46,369 nt of DNA from Actinomycetes bacterium. GTDB lineage: Bacteria; Actinomycetota; Thermoleophilia; Gaiellales; F1-60-MAGs149. Each line of letters starts with the position of its first letter. Position 1 is the first letter of the stretch. The stretch covers positions 1 to 46,369 of the forward strand of contig JANYCN010000053.1 in the NCBI GenBank assembly GCA_025360225.1, written 5' to 3'. This document shows positions 28,268-38,670 of this stretch, piece after piece. A program made the translations under genes and the position numbers. The notes beneath the pieces were generated by a model, which saw only the letters and a list, made by a program, of their open reading frames with translations, was not told the DNA's origin and made no database searches.

Positions 28268-29295
28268 CCGAACCCCTGCTCCGCGTCCGTGACCTCACCA
28301 AGCACTTTCCCGTACGGCGCGGCATCATCATGAAGAAGGAGGTCGGCCGCGTCAAGGCGGTCGATGGCGTGTCCTTCGACGTGAACGCCGGCGAGACCCT
28401 TGGCATCGTTGGCGAGTCCGGTTGCGGCAAGTCGACCCTCGCGCGCTGCGTCATGCGACTCCTTGACGCGACGTCGGGATCGATCGAGTTCGACGGACGC
28501 GACATCACGCGTCTCTCACGCGCCGAGATGCGGCCGATACGACGCGAGATGATGATGGTCTTCCAGGACCCGTACGCGAGCCTCAACCCGCGCCTGCGGG
28601 TCGGCTCGATCGTCGGTGAACCGTTGGTGATCCACAGGAGTGGAACAGACGCCGAGGTCAAGCGTCGCGTGCAGAACCTGCTTGACCGCGTCGGCCTCAA
28701 CCCGGAGCACTACAACCGGTTCCCACACGAGTTCTCCGGCGGTCAGCGGCAGCGCATCGGCATCGCGCGGGCGCTGGCGCTCGAGCCGAAGCTGATCGTC
28801 TGCGACGAGCCGGTCTCCGCGCTCGACGTATCGGTGCAGGCGCAGATCCTCAACCTCCTCGAGGACCTCCAGCGCGAGTTTAACCTCACGTACGTCTTCA
28901 TCGCCCACGACCTCGACGTCGTGCGTCACGTCTCTGACCGGGTGCTCGTGATGTATCTCGGAAAGGTCGTCGAGTCGGGCAGCGGCGCCGAGCTCTACAA
29001 CCACCCGCGTCACCCGTACTCGGCCAGCCTTTTATCGGCCGTGCCGATTCCCGACCCGGCACGCGCGCGCCAGCACCGTCGCATCGTCCTCGAGGGCGAC
29101 CCGCCGAGCCCGCTCAACCCGCCGGCGGGCTGTCGTTTCCACCCGCGCTGCCCGCGTGCCCAGCCCTCCTGCTCGATGGAGACGCCCGAGCTCGTGTCGA
29201 TCGAAGGGACGCACGCAGCAGCCTGCCACTACCCGGTCGAGCGCTGGCCGCTCCGCGACCCCTCGGAGATCCGGACGCCGGACACCGTTCGGTGA
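28264..29295 (+). CDS. Peptide-type ABC transporter ATPase, DppF/OppF family
   Basis: This 343-aa ATPase is the partner of the preceding gene product. Walker A is GESGCGKS (50-57), the signature is FSGGQRQ (157-163), and Walker B is LIVCDEP (177-183). The C-terminal [17 protein letters not shown] segment is typical. The N-terminal insertion [14 protein letters not shown] is the OppF type. GTG at 28264 overlaps the previous stop, and its own stop overlaps the GTG of a small membrane-protein gene. Confidence 0.95.
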
Positions 29296-29594
29296 CGCCC
29301 GCGGAGCGCCGTGCGGGGTTCGCGCGGCTGACGTTCTTCGCCGTGGCGCTCGTGCTCGCCGCGCTGCTGTTCGGGGTCGTGCTCTCGGCTCGGTACGGCG
29401 AGGGGTTCGCGATCGTCGCACTCGGCCTGCTCGCCGCGTCGGTCGCGGGCTGGACTCGCACCGGCCCGCTCGACCGGGCGGCGGTAGGCGTCGGTCCTCG
29501 TTCGGCGGGCGACCGCCGCCAGGCGGAGCGTCAGGCTGCCGGGACGTTCGCGCTTGGCCTGGTGTTCGTTCTCGTCGCACTGGTCCTGCAGTGA
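29292..29594 (+). CDS. Small membrane protein of unknown function
   Basis: This 100-aa protein has two hydrophobic segments close together (about 13-32 and 39-54), a hydrophilic stretch with GDRRQAERQ, and a third hydrophobic helix at the C-terminus (about 83-99). I recognise no family. GTGA overlaps on both sides tie it to the ABC transporter ATPase upstream and to the zinc-finger protein downstream, so it is probably translated with them. Base composition is like its neighbours. Confidence 0.65.
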   Translation: MTPAERRAGFARLTFFAVALVLAALLFGVVLSARYGEGFAIVALGLLAASVAGWTRTGPLDRAAVGVGPRSAGDRRQAERQAAGTFALGLVFVLVALVLQ

Positions 29595-29878
29595 GCGGCA
29601 ACGCTGGCTGCGACGCCATTCGAGCGACGATGACGATCGTCGTCGACCATGAGGCGACGGAGATCGACGAGGCGAGGCTCCGACGACACCTCGCAACCTG
29701 TCCGGCGTGCGCGGTGGCGTTCGACGAGCACGTCGCGATCGCTCGGGCGATGCGCGGCGCCCCGCTCGTTCGACCTCCCCGGCTGCTGGTGGCCGGGCAC
29801 GCTCGACGGCTCGGCGTTGCCCTCCTGGGCGTCGTGGTGCTGGTCGCCGTCGCCCTCCTCGTAACGCACGGCCGGTAG
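29591..29878 (+). CDS. Zinc-finger, anti-sigma-like small membrane protein
   Basis: This 95-aa protein has RRHLATCPAC (31-40), an H-x3-C-x2-C arrangement (His33, Cys37, Cys40) as in zinc-containing anti-sigma (ZAS / zf-HC2) domains, followed by a single C-terminal membrane helix (about 73-92) and a short VTHGR tail. An N-terminal cytoplasmic ZAS domain on one helix is the normal build of ECF anti-sigma factors, but no sigma factor gene is in the window. GTG at 29591 overlaps the previous gene. It may be a regulator without its usual partner or a structural relative. Confidence 0.7.
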   Translation: MSGNAGCDAIRATMTIVVDHEATEIDEARLRRHLATCPACAVAFDEHVAIARAMRGAPLVRPPRLLVAGHARRLGVALLGVVVLVAVALLVTHGR

Positions 29879-29893
29879 GGAGGACCGTCCACC

Positions 29894-31532
<1,639 letters not shown>

Positions 31533-31533
<1 letters not shown>

Positions 31534-31943
31534 TGGCCGAGCTCGCGTGCGAGATCCTCACGCCGGACGGTCGGGTGTTCTCCGGCAACGCCGTGATGAT
31601 CAGCGTCCCGGGAGCGGAGGGCGAGCTCGGAGTGCTGCCGCGCCACGCGCCGATCGTGGCGCGGTTGAAGGCCGGCGAGGTGCGCGTCAAGCTCGACGGC
31701 GGCGAGGTGCGCTCGTTTGCAACCAGCGAGGGCCACTTCAAGATGCAGCGTGACCGTGCGCTGGTTCTCGTCGAGGAGGCCGTCGCGGCCGAGGACATCG
31801 ACGTCGTCGCGGCCCAGGCGTTGGCCGACGACGCGCGCTCACGCCTGGCCGCCGCCGACGGCGGGGACGAGGCGGTCGACCGCCACCGCGCCGAGCGCGA
31901 CCTCGCCGCGGCGGAGAACCAGATCGCGATCGTCGGCAGATAG
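31533..31943 (+). CDS. atpC: ATP synthase F1 subunit epsilon
   Basis: This 136-aa rotor-base subunit has the N-terminal beta-sandwich (CEILTPDGRVFSG, EGELGVLPRHAPIVARL) and a C-terminal helical domain (about 87-136) that can regulate ATPase activity. The start codon shares its first base with the last base of the atpD stop (TGATG). It ends the ATP synthase gene set. Confidence 0.95.
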
Positions 31944-32112
31944 CCTCAGGCGGCGACGATCGTCGGATCGGGGGCGAGCCGTGCAGTCCGAGCCGCCGCG
32001 GCGCTCAAGCGCAAGGGGCGCAGCCTCACGATCACCATGCGCGACGCGGGCGGCCGGCCACGCAGCGTGCTCGGGTTCGACCGCGTCGGGAACCGTCGCT
32101 ACCGGGCGCTGA
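31944..32112 (+). other. Non-coding gap with a start-less open frame, possible gene remnant
   Basis: After the atpC TAG the same frame remains open through 32153 without ATG, GTG or TTG until codon Met at about 32038. It reads RAVRAAAALKRKGRSLTI then RDAGGRPRSVLG. LKRKGRSLTITMRDAGG resembles the repetitive C-terminal parts of actinobacterial surface proteins. It may be a decayed gene end or chance. A CGACGATCGTCG palindrome lies near 31955. No terminator was found. Confidence 0.3.
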
Positions 32113-32862
32113 TCAGTGCGGATCAGCCCAGTACTCAGAGGTCGCGACGCCGGTGAAGCCGGCGCGGGCGTAGATCCGTCTCGCCTCGTCGCTCCCGGGG
32201 GTGAGGACGCAGGTGTGCGCGCCGGCGCCGAACGCCGCCGACGCGGCCGCGGCCGTGGCTGCGCCTCCGATGCCGCGTCCACGGAAGGCCGCGACGCAGA
32301 AGACACCGCGGATCTCGGACACGCCCGTCGCGATCGGCGACCAGGCCGCGCCGCCGACGATCTCGCCGCCTTCCCGGACGACGACCGCGCCGCCGCCACC
32401 TGCTCGCGGGTCGCGGAGCGGGCCGTCGGTGGCCGGCTCGTCGCGGAACGCCCGGGCCTGCCGTGTCCGCCAGGTGCTCAGGTCAGCATCGCCGATCGCC
32501 GCCACCGCGAGCCCGTCGACAGACGGTTGCAGCAGCGCAGGCGCCTCGACAGCCAGCAACGGCGTCGAGAGCTCCCGCTCCATCCCGGCCGAAGCGAGGA
32601 GGTCACGCAGGCCCGGCGCGTGCTCGTGCAGGTACTCGAACCGCGGCAGCCGGTCGCGCTCGCGGAACGCCTGGCGGAGCGCGTCGAGCGTCTCGCGTCT
32701 GATGTCCCGGACGTCGCCGGTCGGGATCGCGTAGTTCAGGTAGCGCAGCGGATCGACAGGGTCGAGGAAGGCCGTGAACGGACCGACGGCAACGACCTCC
32801 CGTCCCGGAGCGGCGACGTCGATCAGGAACCTCTGCAGGTGTTCGACCGAGGACTCGATCAT
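32113..32862 (-). CDS. GNAT family N-acetyltransferase
   Basis: This 249-aa protein has a C-terminal GNAT domain with motif A FRGRGIGGAATAAA (acetyl-CoA pyrophosphate loop R-x-x-G-x-G) and the later EARRIYARAGFTGV, which matches the end of the fold. The first 120 residues form a separate, less conserved domain, as in FR47-like or two-domain GNATs. The substrate is unknown. GTG at 32877 would also be in frame, but it lies within the hairpin of repeat copy D, so I prefer ATG at 32862. It converges with atpC. Confidence 0.78.
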   Translation of the reverse strand: MIESSVEHLQRFLIDVAAPGREVVAVGPFTAFLDPVDPLRYLNYAIPTGDVRDIRRETLDALRQAFRERDRLPRFEYLHEHAPGLRDLLASAGMERELSTPLLAVEAPALLQPSVDGLAVAAIGDADLSTWRTRQARAFRDEPATDGPLRDPRAGGGGAVVVREGGEIVGGAAWSPIATGVSEIRGVFCVAAFRGRGIGGAATAAAASAAFGAGAHTCVLTPGSDEARRIYARAGFTGVATSEYWADPH

Positions 32863-32872
32863 CGCACGGTAC

Positions 32873-32955
32873 GCCACCCGTTGGGTGGCTGCGTCAGCCA
32901 GCGCAGGACGATCCAGGCGCGCGAATGACCACGCTCTCTGACAATCAGACCACTC
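32873..32955 (-). repeat. Dispersed intergenic repeat, copy D
   Basis: Read on the minus strand from 32955 it begins GAGTGGTCTGATTGTCAGAG, then CGTGGTCATTCG, GCCTGGATCGTCCTGCGCT and a GCCACCC/GGGTGGC hairpin, in the same order as copies E and F. It fills the gap between the GNAT and amylase genes, both on the minus strand, and touches the GNAT start. Confidence 0.8.
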
Positions 32956-32968
32956 GCCTGCTCGGAGC

Positions 32969-35131
32969 CTAACCGAGCGGGCGGACCGTCAGCCCGACGA
33001 CCCTGCTGACGCGGATCGTGCCGGCCGTCGAGCGGAAGATCGCGACGAGCGACACACGCTCGTTCCTCGCGAAACGCGCAGGATCGAGGTAGCCACGGTA
33101 CGGGGACGACGGATCAGTCGCGAGGCGTGTCCACGTTCCCGTAGCGTGCTTGACCGCGAAGGTCACCGTGCCCGGGTCTGTCCCGGCGACGGTCGCGGTC
33201 GCCACGTAGAGCGGGTTGAAGGTATCCTCGGCAACGGCGATGGCGACGCGCTTCGGCGCCTTGCCGCTCAGGTGGCGTGCTGACCGGAGCACGACCGATC
33301 CGATCGCCGGGATGCGTAGCGACACGACGCCGGCAGCGGTCGACCGTGCGCTCGACCCGCCGAGGAGTGACGACCAGTTCGACGACGGCGTGACCGACGC
33401 CACCTGCACCATCGCCGGGGAGGATCCTGCGTTGAACGCCTCGAGGTACTCCCGGTGCGACGCGCTATCGATGCGGGAGAGCACGATCACGCCCTTCCGG
33501 GCGTAGCGCACGATCGTCGTCCCGACGGCGAACACGGGGTAGGACGCCCGGAGCGCGTTGAGGCGCGCGATGCGCAATCCGATCGGGTTGCGCGTGTCGG
33601 CAAACGACGAGCCAGAGCCGATCGCCGGAGCGTCGACCCGTTCCTCGTTCTGCCACGCCGAGACGTGCGTCGCGAACAGGTCCTGCCGCGCCGCGGCGTC
33701 ACCGCCGCTCCCCATCAGCCCGAACTCATCACCGTACATGACGACCGGTGTGCCGCGTAGAAGCAGCAGCATGTCAGTTGCTAGCAGCACTCGCGCTGCC
33801 AGGGTTGCGCCGCGGGAGCTCGACTGCGCTGCAACCATCAACGCCGCTCGGCCCATGTCGTGGTTGCCGAGGAACGTCACCGGCACGTATGGTGTCCCGG
33901 ACGGGTTCTGAAAGAGATCGTCCGACTCAAGCCGGTCTGCGACCGCGAGCGCCCCAGTCGCCGAGCCTGCGAGGTGCGTCATGGCGTCCTGCAGCGGGAA
34001 GTCGAGAACGTTCGGCAGCCCACGTGTGCGGGAGAACTGGGCGAGCACGTTCTCGTCCTTCTCGTAGTCCTCGCCGAACGCCTGAAAGCTCTTGATACCC
34101 GCAGCCTTGGCGGCCACGATGATCTGCGGCATGAACCGCCCAAAGAAGGCGCGGTCGACGTGCTTCGCGGTATCGATCCGGAAGCCGTCGACGTGGAAGC
34201 GCGTGATCCACGACGCGTAGACGGCAGCAAGACCGTTCACGACCCGTGGCTGCTCCGTGAAGAGGTCGTCGAGACCGAAGAAGTCGCCCTGCTCGTAGCA
34301 GGTATCGCTGCAGGCGCCCCACGAGATGTCTCCGCGGTTGTGGTACACCGTAACGTCGTTGAGCCAGGATGGTGCGCGCGTCATCCCGGTTGGGATCGTT
34401 GCCACGTAGGGAAACGAGCTCGCGTTCAGGCACGGGAAGACGGCCCACGACGTGTAGACGGAGAGGTCGAAGGTGGATCCATCACAGGCGTGGTACGGCG
34501 ACGTCGACGGCTCGACGAACGAGCCTCCCGGCGACAGCGTCGTGACGTCGGCCGTGTGGTTCACGACGATGTCGAGGTACACGCGCATCCCGATCGAGTG
34601 CGCGCACGTCACCAGCGCGGCGAAGTCCGCCTCGGTCCCGAGGTGCCGGTCGACCGTCGTAAAGTCCGTGATCCAGTACCCGTGGTACGCGGCCGACTCG
34701 CCCTGCACCCAGCGTTGGCCGAACGGCGGCGTCAGCCAAAGTCCCGTGAAGCCGAGGTTCTTGATCCGCTGCAGGCCGGTCTGTGGATCGGTGCACCCAC
34801 CGCGAAGGCCGACGAGGTCGCCGCCGTGGAACCAGGCCGGATCGGTCGGATCGAACCCGTTTGCATAGCGGTTTCCTGCAGTGCCTGCTCGATCGTTCGT
34901 TGGATCGCCATTCGCGTAGCGGTCGGTGACCGCGAAGTAGATGCGCTCGGTCGCCAGCGGTGGGGGTGCGATCGGCACCGAGAGCGCGCGAGCGACCGCG
35001 GCCGACGGCGGTGCCGTGCCTGACGCGCGCGCAACGGTGGGTGCGGCGGCCGTCGTGCTGAGGACGACCGCAAAGGCCAGCAGCGCCGCGAGACGCGCGT
35101 TAGTGGTGCGATTGGGAAATGGAGCGTTCAT
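32969..35131 (-). CDS. Secreted GH13 alpha-amylase family protein
   Basis: This 720-aa protein cleaves alpha-glucans. An N-terminal signal peptide (about 1-37, LAALLAFAVVLSTTAAA, cleaved near ARA-SG) sends it out of the cell. GH13 regions: DIVVNH (187-192), GFRIDTAKH with nucleophile Asp320, FGED with acid/base Glu354, and NHD (423-425) with the transition-state Asp. A beta-domain follows near 560-620 and an extra C-terminal module with HATGTWTR is seen. The frame extends upstream to 35296, but those codons are repeat E. The ATG at 35131 begins the signal peptide; it lacks a clear ribosome-binding site and codons 4-11 overlap the left end of repeat E. Confidence 0.93.
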   Translation of the reverse strand: MNAPFPNRTTNARLAALLAFAVVLSTTAAAPTVARASGTAPPSAAVARALSVPIAPPPLATERIYFAVTDRYANGDPTNDRAGTAGNRYANGFDPTDPAWFHGGDLVGLRGGCTDPQTGLQRIKNLGFTGLWLTPPFGQRWVQGESAAYHGYWITDFTTVDRHLGTEADFAALVTCAHSIGMRVYLDIVVNHTADVTTLSPGGSFVEPSTSPYHACDGSTFDLSVYTSWAVFPCLNASSFPYVATIPTGMTRAPSWLNDVTVYHNRGDISWGACSDTCYEQGDFFGLDDLFTEQPRVVNGLAAVYASWITRFHVDGFRIDTAKHVDRAFFGRFMPQIIVAAKAAGIKSFQAFGEDYEKDENVLAQFSRTRGLPNVLDFPLQDAMTHLAGSATGALAVADRLESDDLFQNPSGTPYVPVTFLGNHDMGRAALMVAAQSSSRGATLAARVLLATDMLLLLRGTPVVMYGDEFGLMGSGGDAAARQDLFATHVSAWQNEERVDAPAIGSGSSFADTRNPIGLRIARLNALRASYPVFAVGTTIVRYARKGVIVLSRIDSASHREYLEAFNAGSSPAMVQVASVTPSSNWSSLLGGSSARSTAAGVVSLRIPAIGSVVLRSARHLSGKAPKRVAIAVAEDTFNPLYVATATVAGTDPGTVTFAVKHATGTWTRLATDPSSPYRGYLDPARFARNERVSLVAIFRSTAGTIRVSRVVGLTVRPLG

Positions 35132-35351
35132 TGGGTGTCTGGAGCGAGCGGGAGCGTTGCGCGTCGCGCAGGGCTTGCTAAGTGCAAGCGGCGCGCGACG
35201 TTCCCGCGAAGCCCACGATCCGGCACGCAGAGCGGGCCGGGGCGCGGTCGCCGGAGCTGAGCGGCGTAGCCACCCGACGGGTGGCAGAGCCGACAAGCGC
35301 AGGACGATCCAGGCAGTCGAATGACCACGCCATTTGACAATCAGACCACTA
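35101..35351 (-). repeat. Dispersed intergenic repeat, copy E (longest, with possible terminal inverted repeats)
   Basis: Read on the minus strand from 35351 it starts TAGTGGTCTGATTGTC. Positions 35351-35243 match copy F at 107 of 109 bases. The other end (35101-35122, plus strand TAGTGGTGCGATTGGGAAAT) resembles the start in inverted orientation with about 19 of 22 matches, suggesting a 251-bp element with terminal inverted repeats. It contains a GCCACCC/GGGTGGC hairpin (35269-35285) and the segment shared with copies A and C (35139-35179). It has no coding capacity. Confidence 0.8.
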
Positions 35352-35361
35352 GCGCTACGCT
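35334..35361 (+). promoter_or_regulatory. Promoter of tRNA-Val, -35 box inside repeat E
   Basis: TTGACA (35334-35339, consensus) lies in the end of repeat E and TACGCT (35356-35361) just outside it, 16 bp apart. The tRNA starts 9 nt after the -10 box. In other repeat copies the same place reads CTGACA or TCACAA, so the consensus -35 is specific to this copy. Confidence 0.6.
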
Positions 35362-35369
35362 GATGGGAG

Positions 35370-35442
35370 GGGCGGTTAGCTCAGCTGGTAGAGCGCCTGC
35401 TTTACACGCAGGATGTCGTCGGTTCGAGCCCGGCACCGCCCA
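35370..35442 (+). tRNA. tRNA-Val (anticodon UAC)
   Basis: The 73-nt cloverleaf is complete: acceptor GGGCGGT/ACCGCCC, D arm GCTC/GAGC, anticodon stem CCTGC/GCAGG with loop TTTACAC (anticodon TAC), five-base variable loop, T arm GTCGG/CCGGC with TTCGAGC, and discriminator A. CCA is not encoded. It reads GUA and other Val codons. Confidence 0.97.
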
Positions 35443-35449
35443 TCGCCCG

Positions 35450-35496
35450 CGATCGGGGGGTGCGTGAACCACGGCGGGCCACGCACCCCTCGATCG
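35450..35496. terminator. Bidirectional terminator between tRNA-Val and the Asp-box gene
   Basis: GGGTGCGTG and CACGCACCC form the inner stem, and CGATCG at both outer ends (35450-35455, 35491-35496) extends it around a 13-nt loop with a small bulge. It stands between the plus-strand tRNA and the minus-strand gene ending at 35501, so it can end both transcripts. Confidence 0.65.
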
Positions 35497-35500
35497 CTGC

Positions 35501-37378
35501 TCAGGGGTTGAGGCGGTAGATCCCGAACCCGCTCACGGTGGCGTAGATCGTGTTGGAGCTGTCGGCAACGACCTGAACGATCGAGCCCGTCGGCAATCCG
35601 TCGTGCACCACCCAGGGTGCGTTCGGTGCGCTCGACACGACGTACCCGTCCCACCCGTCCCAGAGGACGCCGTTGCCGTCGAACTGCGCTGACCCGAAGT
35701 TTCGTTGGGTTCCGAGATCGGCGCGCTTCGTCCACGGCGCTCCGGCGTCGGTGCTCTCGTACCACTCCGGGACGACCTCGTACGTCGCATCGTTCCACGA
35801 CTCGGCACTGAACATGAGGTGGCCTGGTCGGGTCGGGTCGGCCGTGACGTAGATAGACCATGACCAGGTCGTCGACTCGAGCCCGGCCGTTAACGTCTGC
35901 CAGGTAGCGCCGCCGTCGTGGGTGGCGGCCACGCCGCCAGGAAGCGGCAGGTAGGCCGATAGTGGATCCCTCGGGTCGGGTGTGATCGCCCCGGTGCTCC
36001 CGGGCGGAGGGGTGACGGTGACAAACGTGGCTCCGTCGTCGCTGCTGCGATACACCGCTGGGGCACCGTTCGCGTCAGTGTCGAGCCCCCAGACGACTCC
36101 GGCCGGGCCGACCGCGAGGCGAGGAGGGGCGGCGTTCGGCGTTGCGACGGGCGTCCACGTCGCGCCGTCGTCCGTGCTGCGCAGGACTGCGGTCGTCGCG
36201 TCGTCGACGAGCACGGCGTGTGCCGGGCCGGTCGTGACCTCGACGTTCCGCGGTAGGAACGTCGGGTCGCTGCTCGGGGTGATCATGTTCCACGTGGTGC
36301 CGCCATCGCGCGTATGGGCGACCGCCGCCAGACCGTTGAGCCCACACCAGACCGTTCCTGGTGCGGTCGGGTCGGCGGCGAAACCTGTGCAGGAGGCGTC
36401 GGCGAGTCCAGTCGACGAGAACGTCCAGGATGTGCCGTCGTTGGCGCTCATCGCGGCGTTGAACGGCCCTGCCGCGTACAGGAGCCCGCCTCGGTCGGTA
36501 TCGAACCGCAGTCCGATCCCGTACCGAATCCCGACCCACGTTCCCGGCCCAGCGATCGGCATGAATGACCGACCGCCGTCCGTCGAGCGGACGAGGCCGG
36601 CAGAGGTTGAGATCAGGAGCGTCTGCGGGCGCGCCGGGTCGATGACGGGAACCGGGAACTCGCCCGGGATCGCTGCAAGACCCGTCGCGTGCCAGGTCTC
36701 TCCCTCATCGGTCGACTTCAGCAGTGCCCCGGTGATCGCTGCGTAGAGCACGTTGTCATCGGAGCTAGGGTCCGTCGCAAGAAATGCTGCCCAGAGCCCG
36801 TCGGCGGGGATCGGAAAGCGCCCCGCGCGCTTCCAGTGCCGGCCGGCGTCGCGGCTCCTCCAGGTTCCGTCCGGGGCGATCGCGTACATCCATCCGGGAT
36901 GGTGTCCCAGCACCAGGGCGAGGTATGTCCGGTCGGCGTTGCGGACGGTGAACGTCGCGCCGCCGTCACGGCTCACGAGGAGCCCATCCCAGCCGCTGGC
37001 GTAGATCTCCCCGTTGCCCCAGGCGATCGAGCCGTACACGATGCCAGCTGGCCTGAACCACGTGACCCCGCCGTCGCGGCTCTCTGCGACCCCCATGTCG
37101 CCGGCAGAGAACAGGTGACGAGGGTCGCGTGGGTCGACGGTCAGACCGGGAGACTGGCCGATCGTGATGCCGCGAAACGCCCAGGGAGCCCCAGGCGCCG
37201 ACTGCGCCCAGATGCCTCCTGCCTGGCTGGCCGCGTAGGTCAACGTGGAGCCGGTCGCGGGAGCGACTGACGTGAGGTTTCCGCCGGGAGGCCCGATCGA
37301 CGTCCACGTGCTCGCGCCCGCCGTGCTTGGGATGACGAGCGCGGCGGCAAGGCCGACCGCGGCGAACGAGACCTTCAT
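35501..37378 (-). CDS. Secreted Asp-box (BNR/sialidase-type) beta-propeller protein
   Basis: This 625-aa protein has an N-terminal signal peptide (about 1-22, VGLAAALVIPSTAGA) and about eleven Asp-box motifs (S-x-D-x-G-x-T-W/F), for example SRDGGVTWF, STDEGETWH, STDDGATWT and THDGGATWQ. Asp-boxes lie on propeller blade turns, as in sialidases, VPS10 domains and photosystem II assembly factors. I do not see the sialidase RIP motif or catalytic Tyr/Glu pattern, so an enzyme role is not supported; a secreted binding or glucanase-like propeller is possible. GGGGGTG precedes the ATG. It is a single-gene unit. Confidence 0.8.
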   Translation of the reverse strand: MKVSFAAVGLAAALVIPSTAGASTWTSIGPPGGNLTSVAPATGSTLTYAASQAGGIWAQSAPGAPWAFRGITIGQSPGLTVDPRDPRHLFSAGDMGVAESRDGGVTWFRPAGIVYGSIAWGNGEIYASGWDGLLVSRDGGATFTVRNADRTYLALVLGHHPGWMYAIAPDGTWRSRDAGRHWKRAGRFPIPADGLWAAFLATDPSSDDNVLYAAITGALLKSTDEGETWHATGLAAIPGEFPVPVIDPARPQTLLISTSAGLVRSTDGGRSFMPIAGPGTWVGIRYGIGLRFDTDRGGLLYAAGPFNAAMSANDGTSWTFSSTGLADASCTGFAADPTAPGTVWCGLNGLAAVAHTRDGGTTWNMITPSSDPTFLPRNVEVTTGPAHAVLVDDATTAVLRSTDDGATWTPVATPNAAPPRLAVGPAGVVWGLDTDANGAPAVYRSSDDGATFVTVTPPPGSTGAITPDPRDPLSAYLPLPGGVAATHDGGATWQTLTAGLESTTWSWSIYVTADPTRPGHLMFSAESWNDATYEVVPEWYESTDAGAPWTKRADLGTQRNFGSAQFDGNGVLWDGWDGYVVSSAPNAPWVVHDGLPTGSIVQVVADSSNTIYATVSGFGIYRLNP

Positions 37379-37441
37379 CCGACACCCCCGAATTCGATTG
37401 CACGAGATCCTAACAGATCATCCACAGCCTGCGTGATCGCG

Positions 37442-38593
37442 TCAGCCCGCTCGGATCTGGCGGACCGCGCGGCGGAGAGCATCGGTGATCGCAGCTACAC
37501 CCACTGCTGCGACGAGGTACATCATCGGTGTGACATCGAAGACCACTCGCCAGTCAAACGGACGAAGCGGCACCACGAAGGCCGTGCCGCCGAGCGCAAG
37601 GACGGGCAACAGAAGGACCTCTCGCTGGCGTCGTGTGAGCAAGACGGCGACGCCGACGAGCCAAAGGAGACGAACGACCCAGCCGCGGGCGCGGCGGAAG
37701 ATCGGGTTCTCCGTAACGAACATCTGTTCGAACCCGTGGGCGAACCGGGAAACCACCACCCGGGGCGTGTGAAGGCCGAAGATGTAGCCGATCCAGGTCA
37801 CCGGGCGGCCTGCGTACGCGTTGAGCGCGTACTGCGCCGGGGTCGGGCACCCGTCGCAGCGGTGACCCGAGCGGACGAACTCGTGATTGCGATAGAACAC
37901 CGCGTGGACGTTCGTGGAGTGAAACGGGTCGCCGTACGCGTTCTGCTCGTGTGTCCAGTGTGGGACGAGAACTGCGAGAACGACCGCGTAGATCAGCGTT
38001 GCCCGACGGAGACCGAGACGGCCACGCCACGCCGCGTAGGCGATGAGCGGCACGACCGCGGTGATCGAGGCGAGGTTGATCAGCATGACGGCCGCGCCGC
38101 TGATGGCGAGGAGCATGCTCGTTCGGCGCGGGTTCCATGCGCGCGCGAACGCGACGTATCCGAACGATACGAGCGCGATCGACCACGCCTCCAGTCGCAG
38201 TCCGGACGGACTCTGGCGCACGAGCGCGTCGCTCCAGGCGACGAACAGCGACGCGATCAGGCCGATCGAGGGACGGCCGGAGAGCTGACGACCTGCCCAC
38301 CAGACGAGGCCGATGAGAGCCGTCGAGAGCATGACCGTCGAGGTTCGCAGCGCGGCCTCTGACGAGCCGAATACCGTGAACCACGCGCGCACAAGCCATG
38401 GCCATCCCGGCTCGCGGATGCCGGTCTCGTACGGGCTGGGAAGCGTCATGGCGAGGTGGCGGTACACGACCGCGTCAGGCCTGAGCGGGCTTCCGGCGAT
38501 CGCCGCCAGCGACTCGATACGAAGCGTGAGGCCAAACGCCAGGATCGCTCCGATGCTGATCAGTTCGCGACGTCCCGGTGCGCCCAGCTTCAT
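37442..38593 (-). CDS. Multi-pass membrane glycosyltransferase-like protein (GT39/GT83 type)
   Basis: This 383-aa protein has around nine to ten hydrophobic segments. An acidic first external loop ([15 protein letters not shown], following a first helix) and [15 protein letters not shown] resemble the sugar-donor-binding loop of ArnT/PMT-type enzymes, which transfer sugars from polyprenyl phosphates. No strict signature was found, so substrate and activity are uncertain. It faces the UXS-like gene in a divergent arrangement with a 77-nt gap and likely belongs to the same glycan pathway. Confidence 0.65.
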   Translation of the reverse strand: MKLGAPGRRELISIGAILAFGLTLRIESLAAIAGSPLRPDAVVYRHLAMTLPSPYETGIREPGWPWLVRAWFTVFGSSEAALRTSTVMLSTALIGLVWWAGRQLSGRPSIGLIASLFVAWSDALVRQSPSGLRLEAWSIALVSFGYVAFARAWNPRRTSMLLAISGAAVMLINLASITAVVPLIAYAAWRGRLGLRRATLIYAVVLAVLVPHWTHEQNAYGDPFHSTNVHAVFYRNHEFVRSGHRCDGCPTPAQYALNAYAGRPVTWIGYIFGLHTPRVVVSRFAHGFEQMFVTENPIFRRARGWVVRLLWLVGVAVLLTRRQREVLLLPVLALGGTAFVVPLRPFDWRVVFDVTPMMYLVAAVGVAAITDALRRAVRQIRAG

Positions 38594-38601
38594 GGGCAGG
38601 G

Positions 38602-38607
38602 ACAGTA
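38602..38607 (-). promoter_or_regulatory. Possible -10 box of the minus-strand glycosyltransferase gene
   Basis: On the minus strand TACTGT ends 8 nt before the ATG at 38593, the same near-leaderless spacing as other genes here. No obvious -35 box. On the plus strand TTGGAT (38621-38626) could serve the divergent gene at 38671. Confidence 0.3.
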
Positions 38608-38670
38608 GCCGGGCAGCTCGTTGGATCTGGCTGCGGCGGTTTACCCGTCGTTCTCTGCGAAGATCCGGCG

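Noticed and set aside
35165-35296. N-terminal extension of the amylase by 55 residues
   Set aside because: The extension is translated repeat E and precedes a normal signal peptide beginning at 35131.
35501-37378. Sialidase
   Set aside because: Asp-boxes alone define the fold; the RIP motif and catalytic residue pattern of sialidases were not seen.
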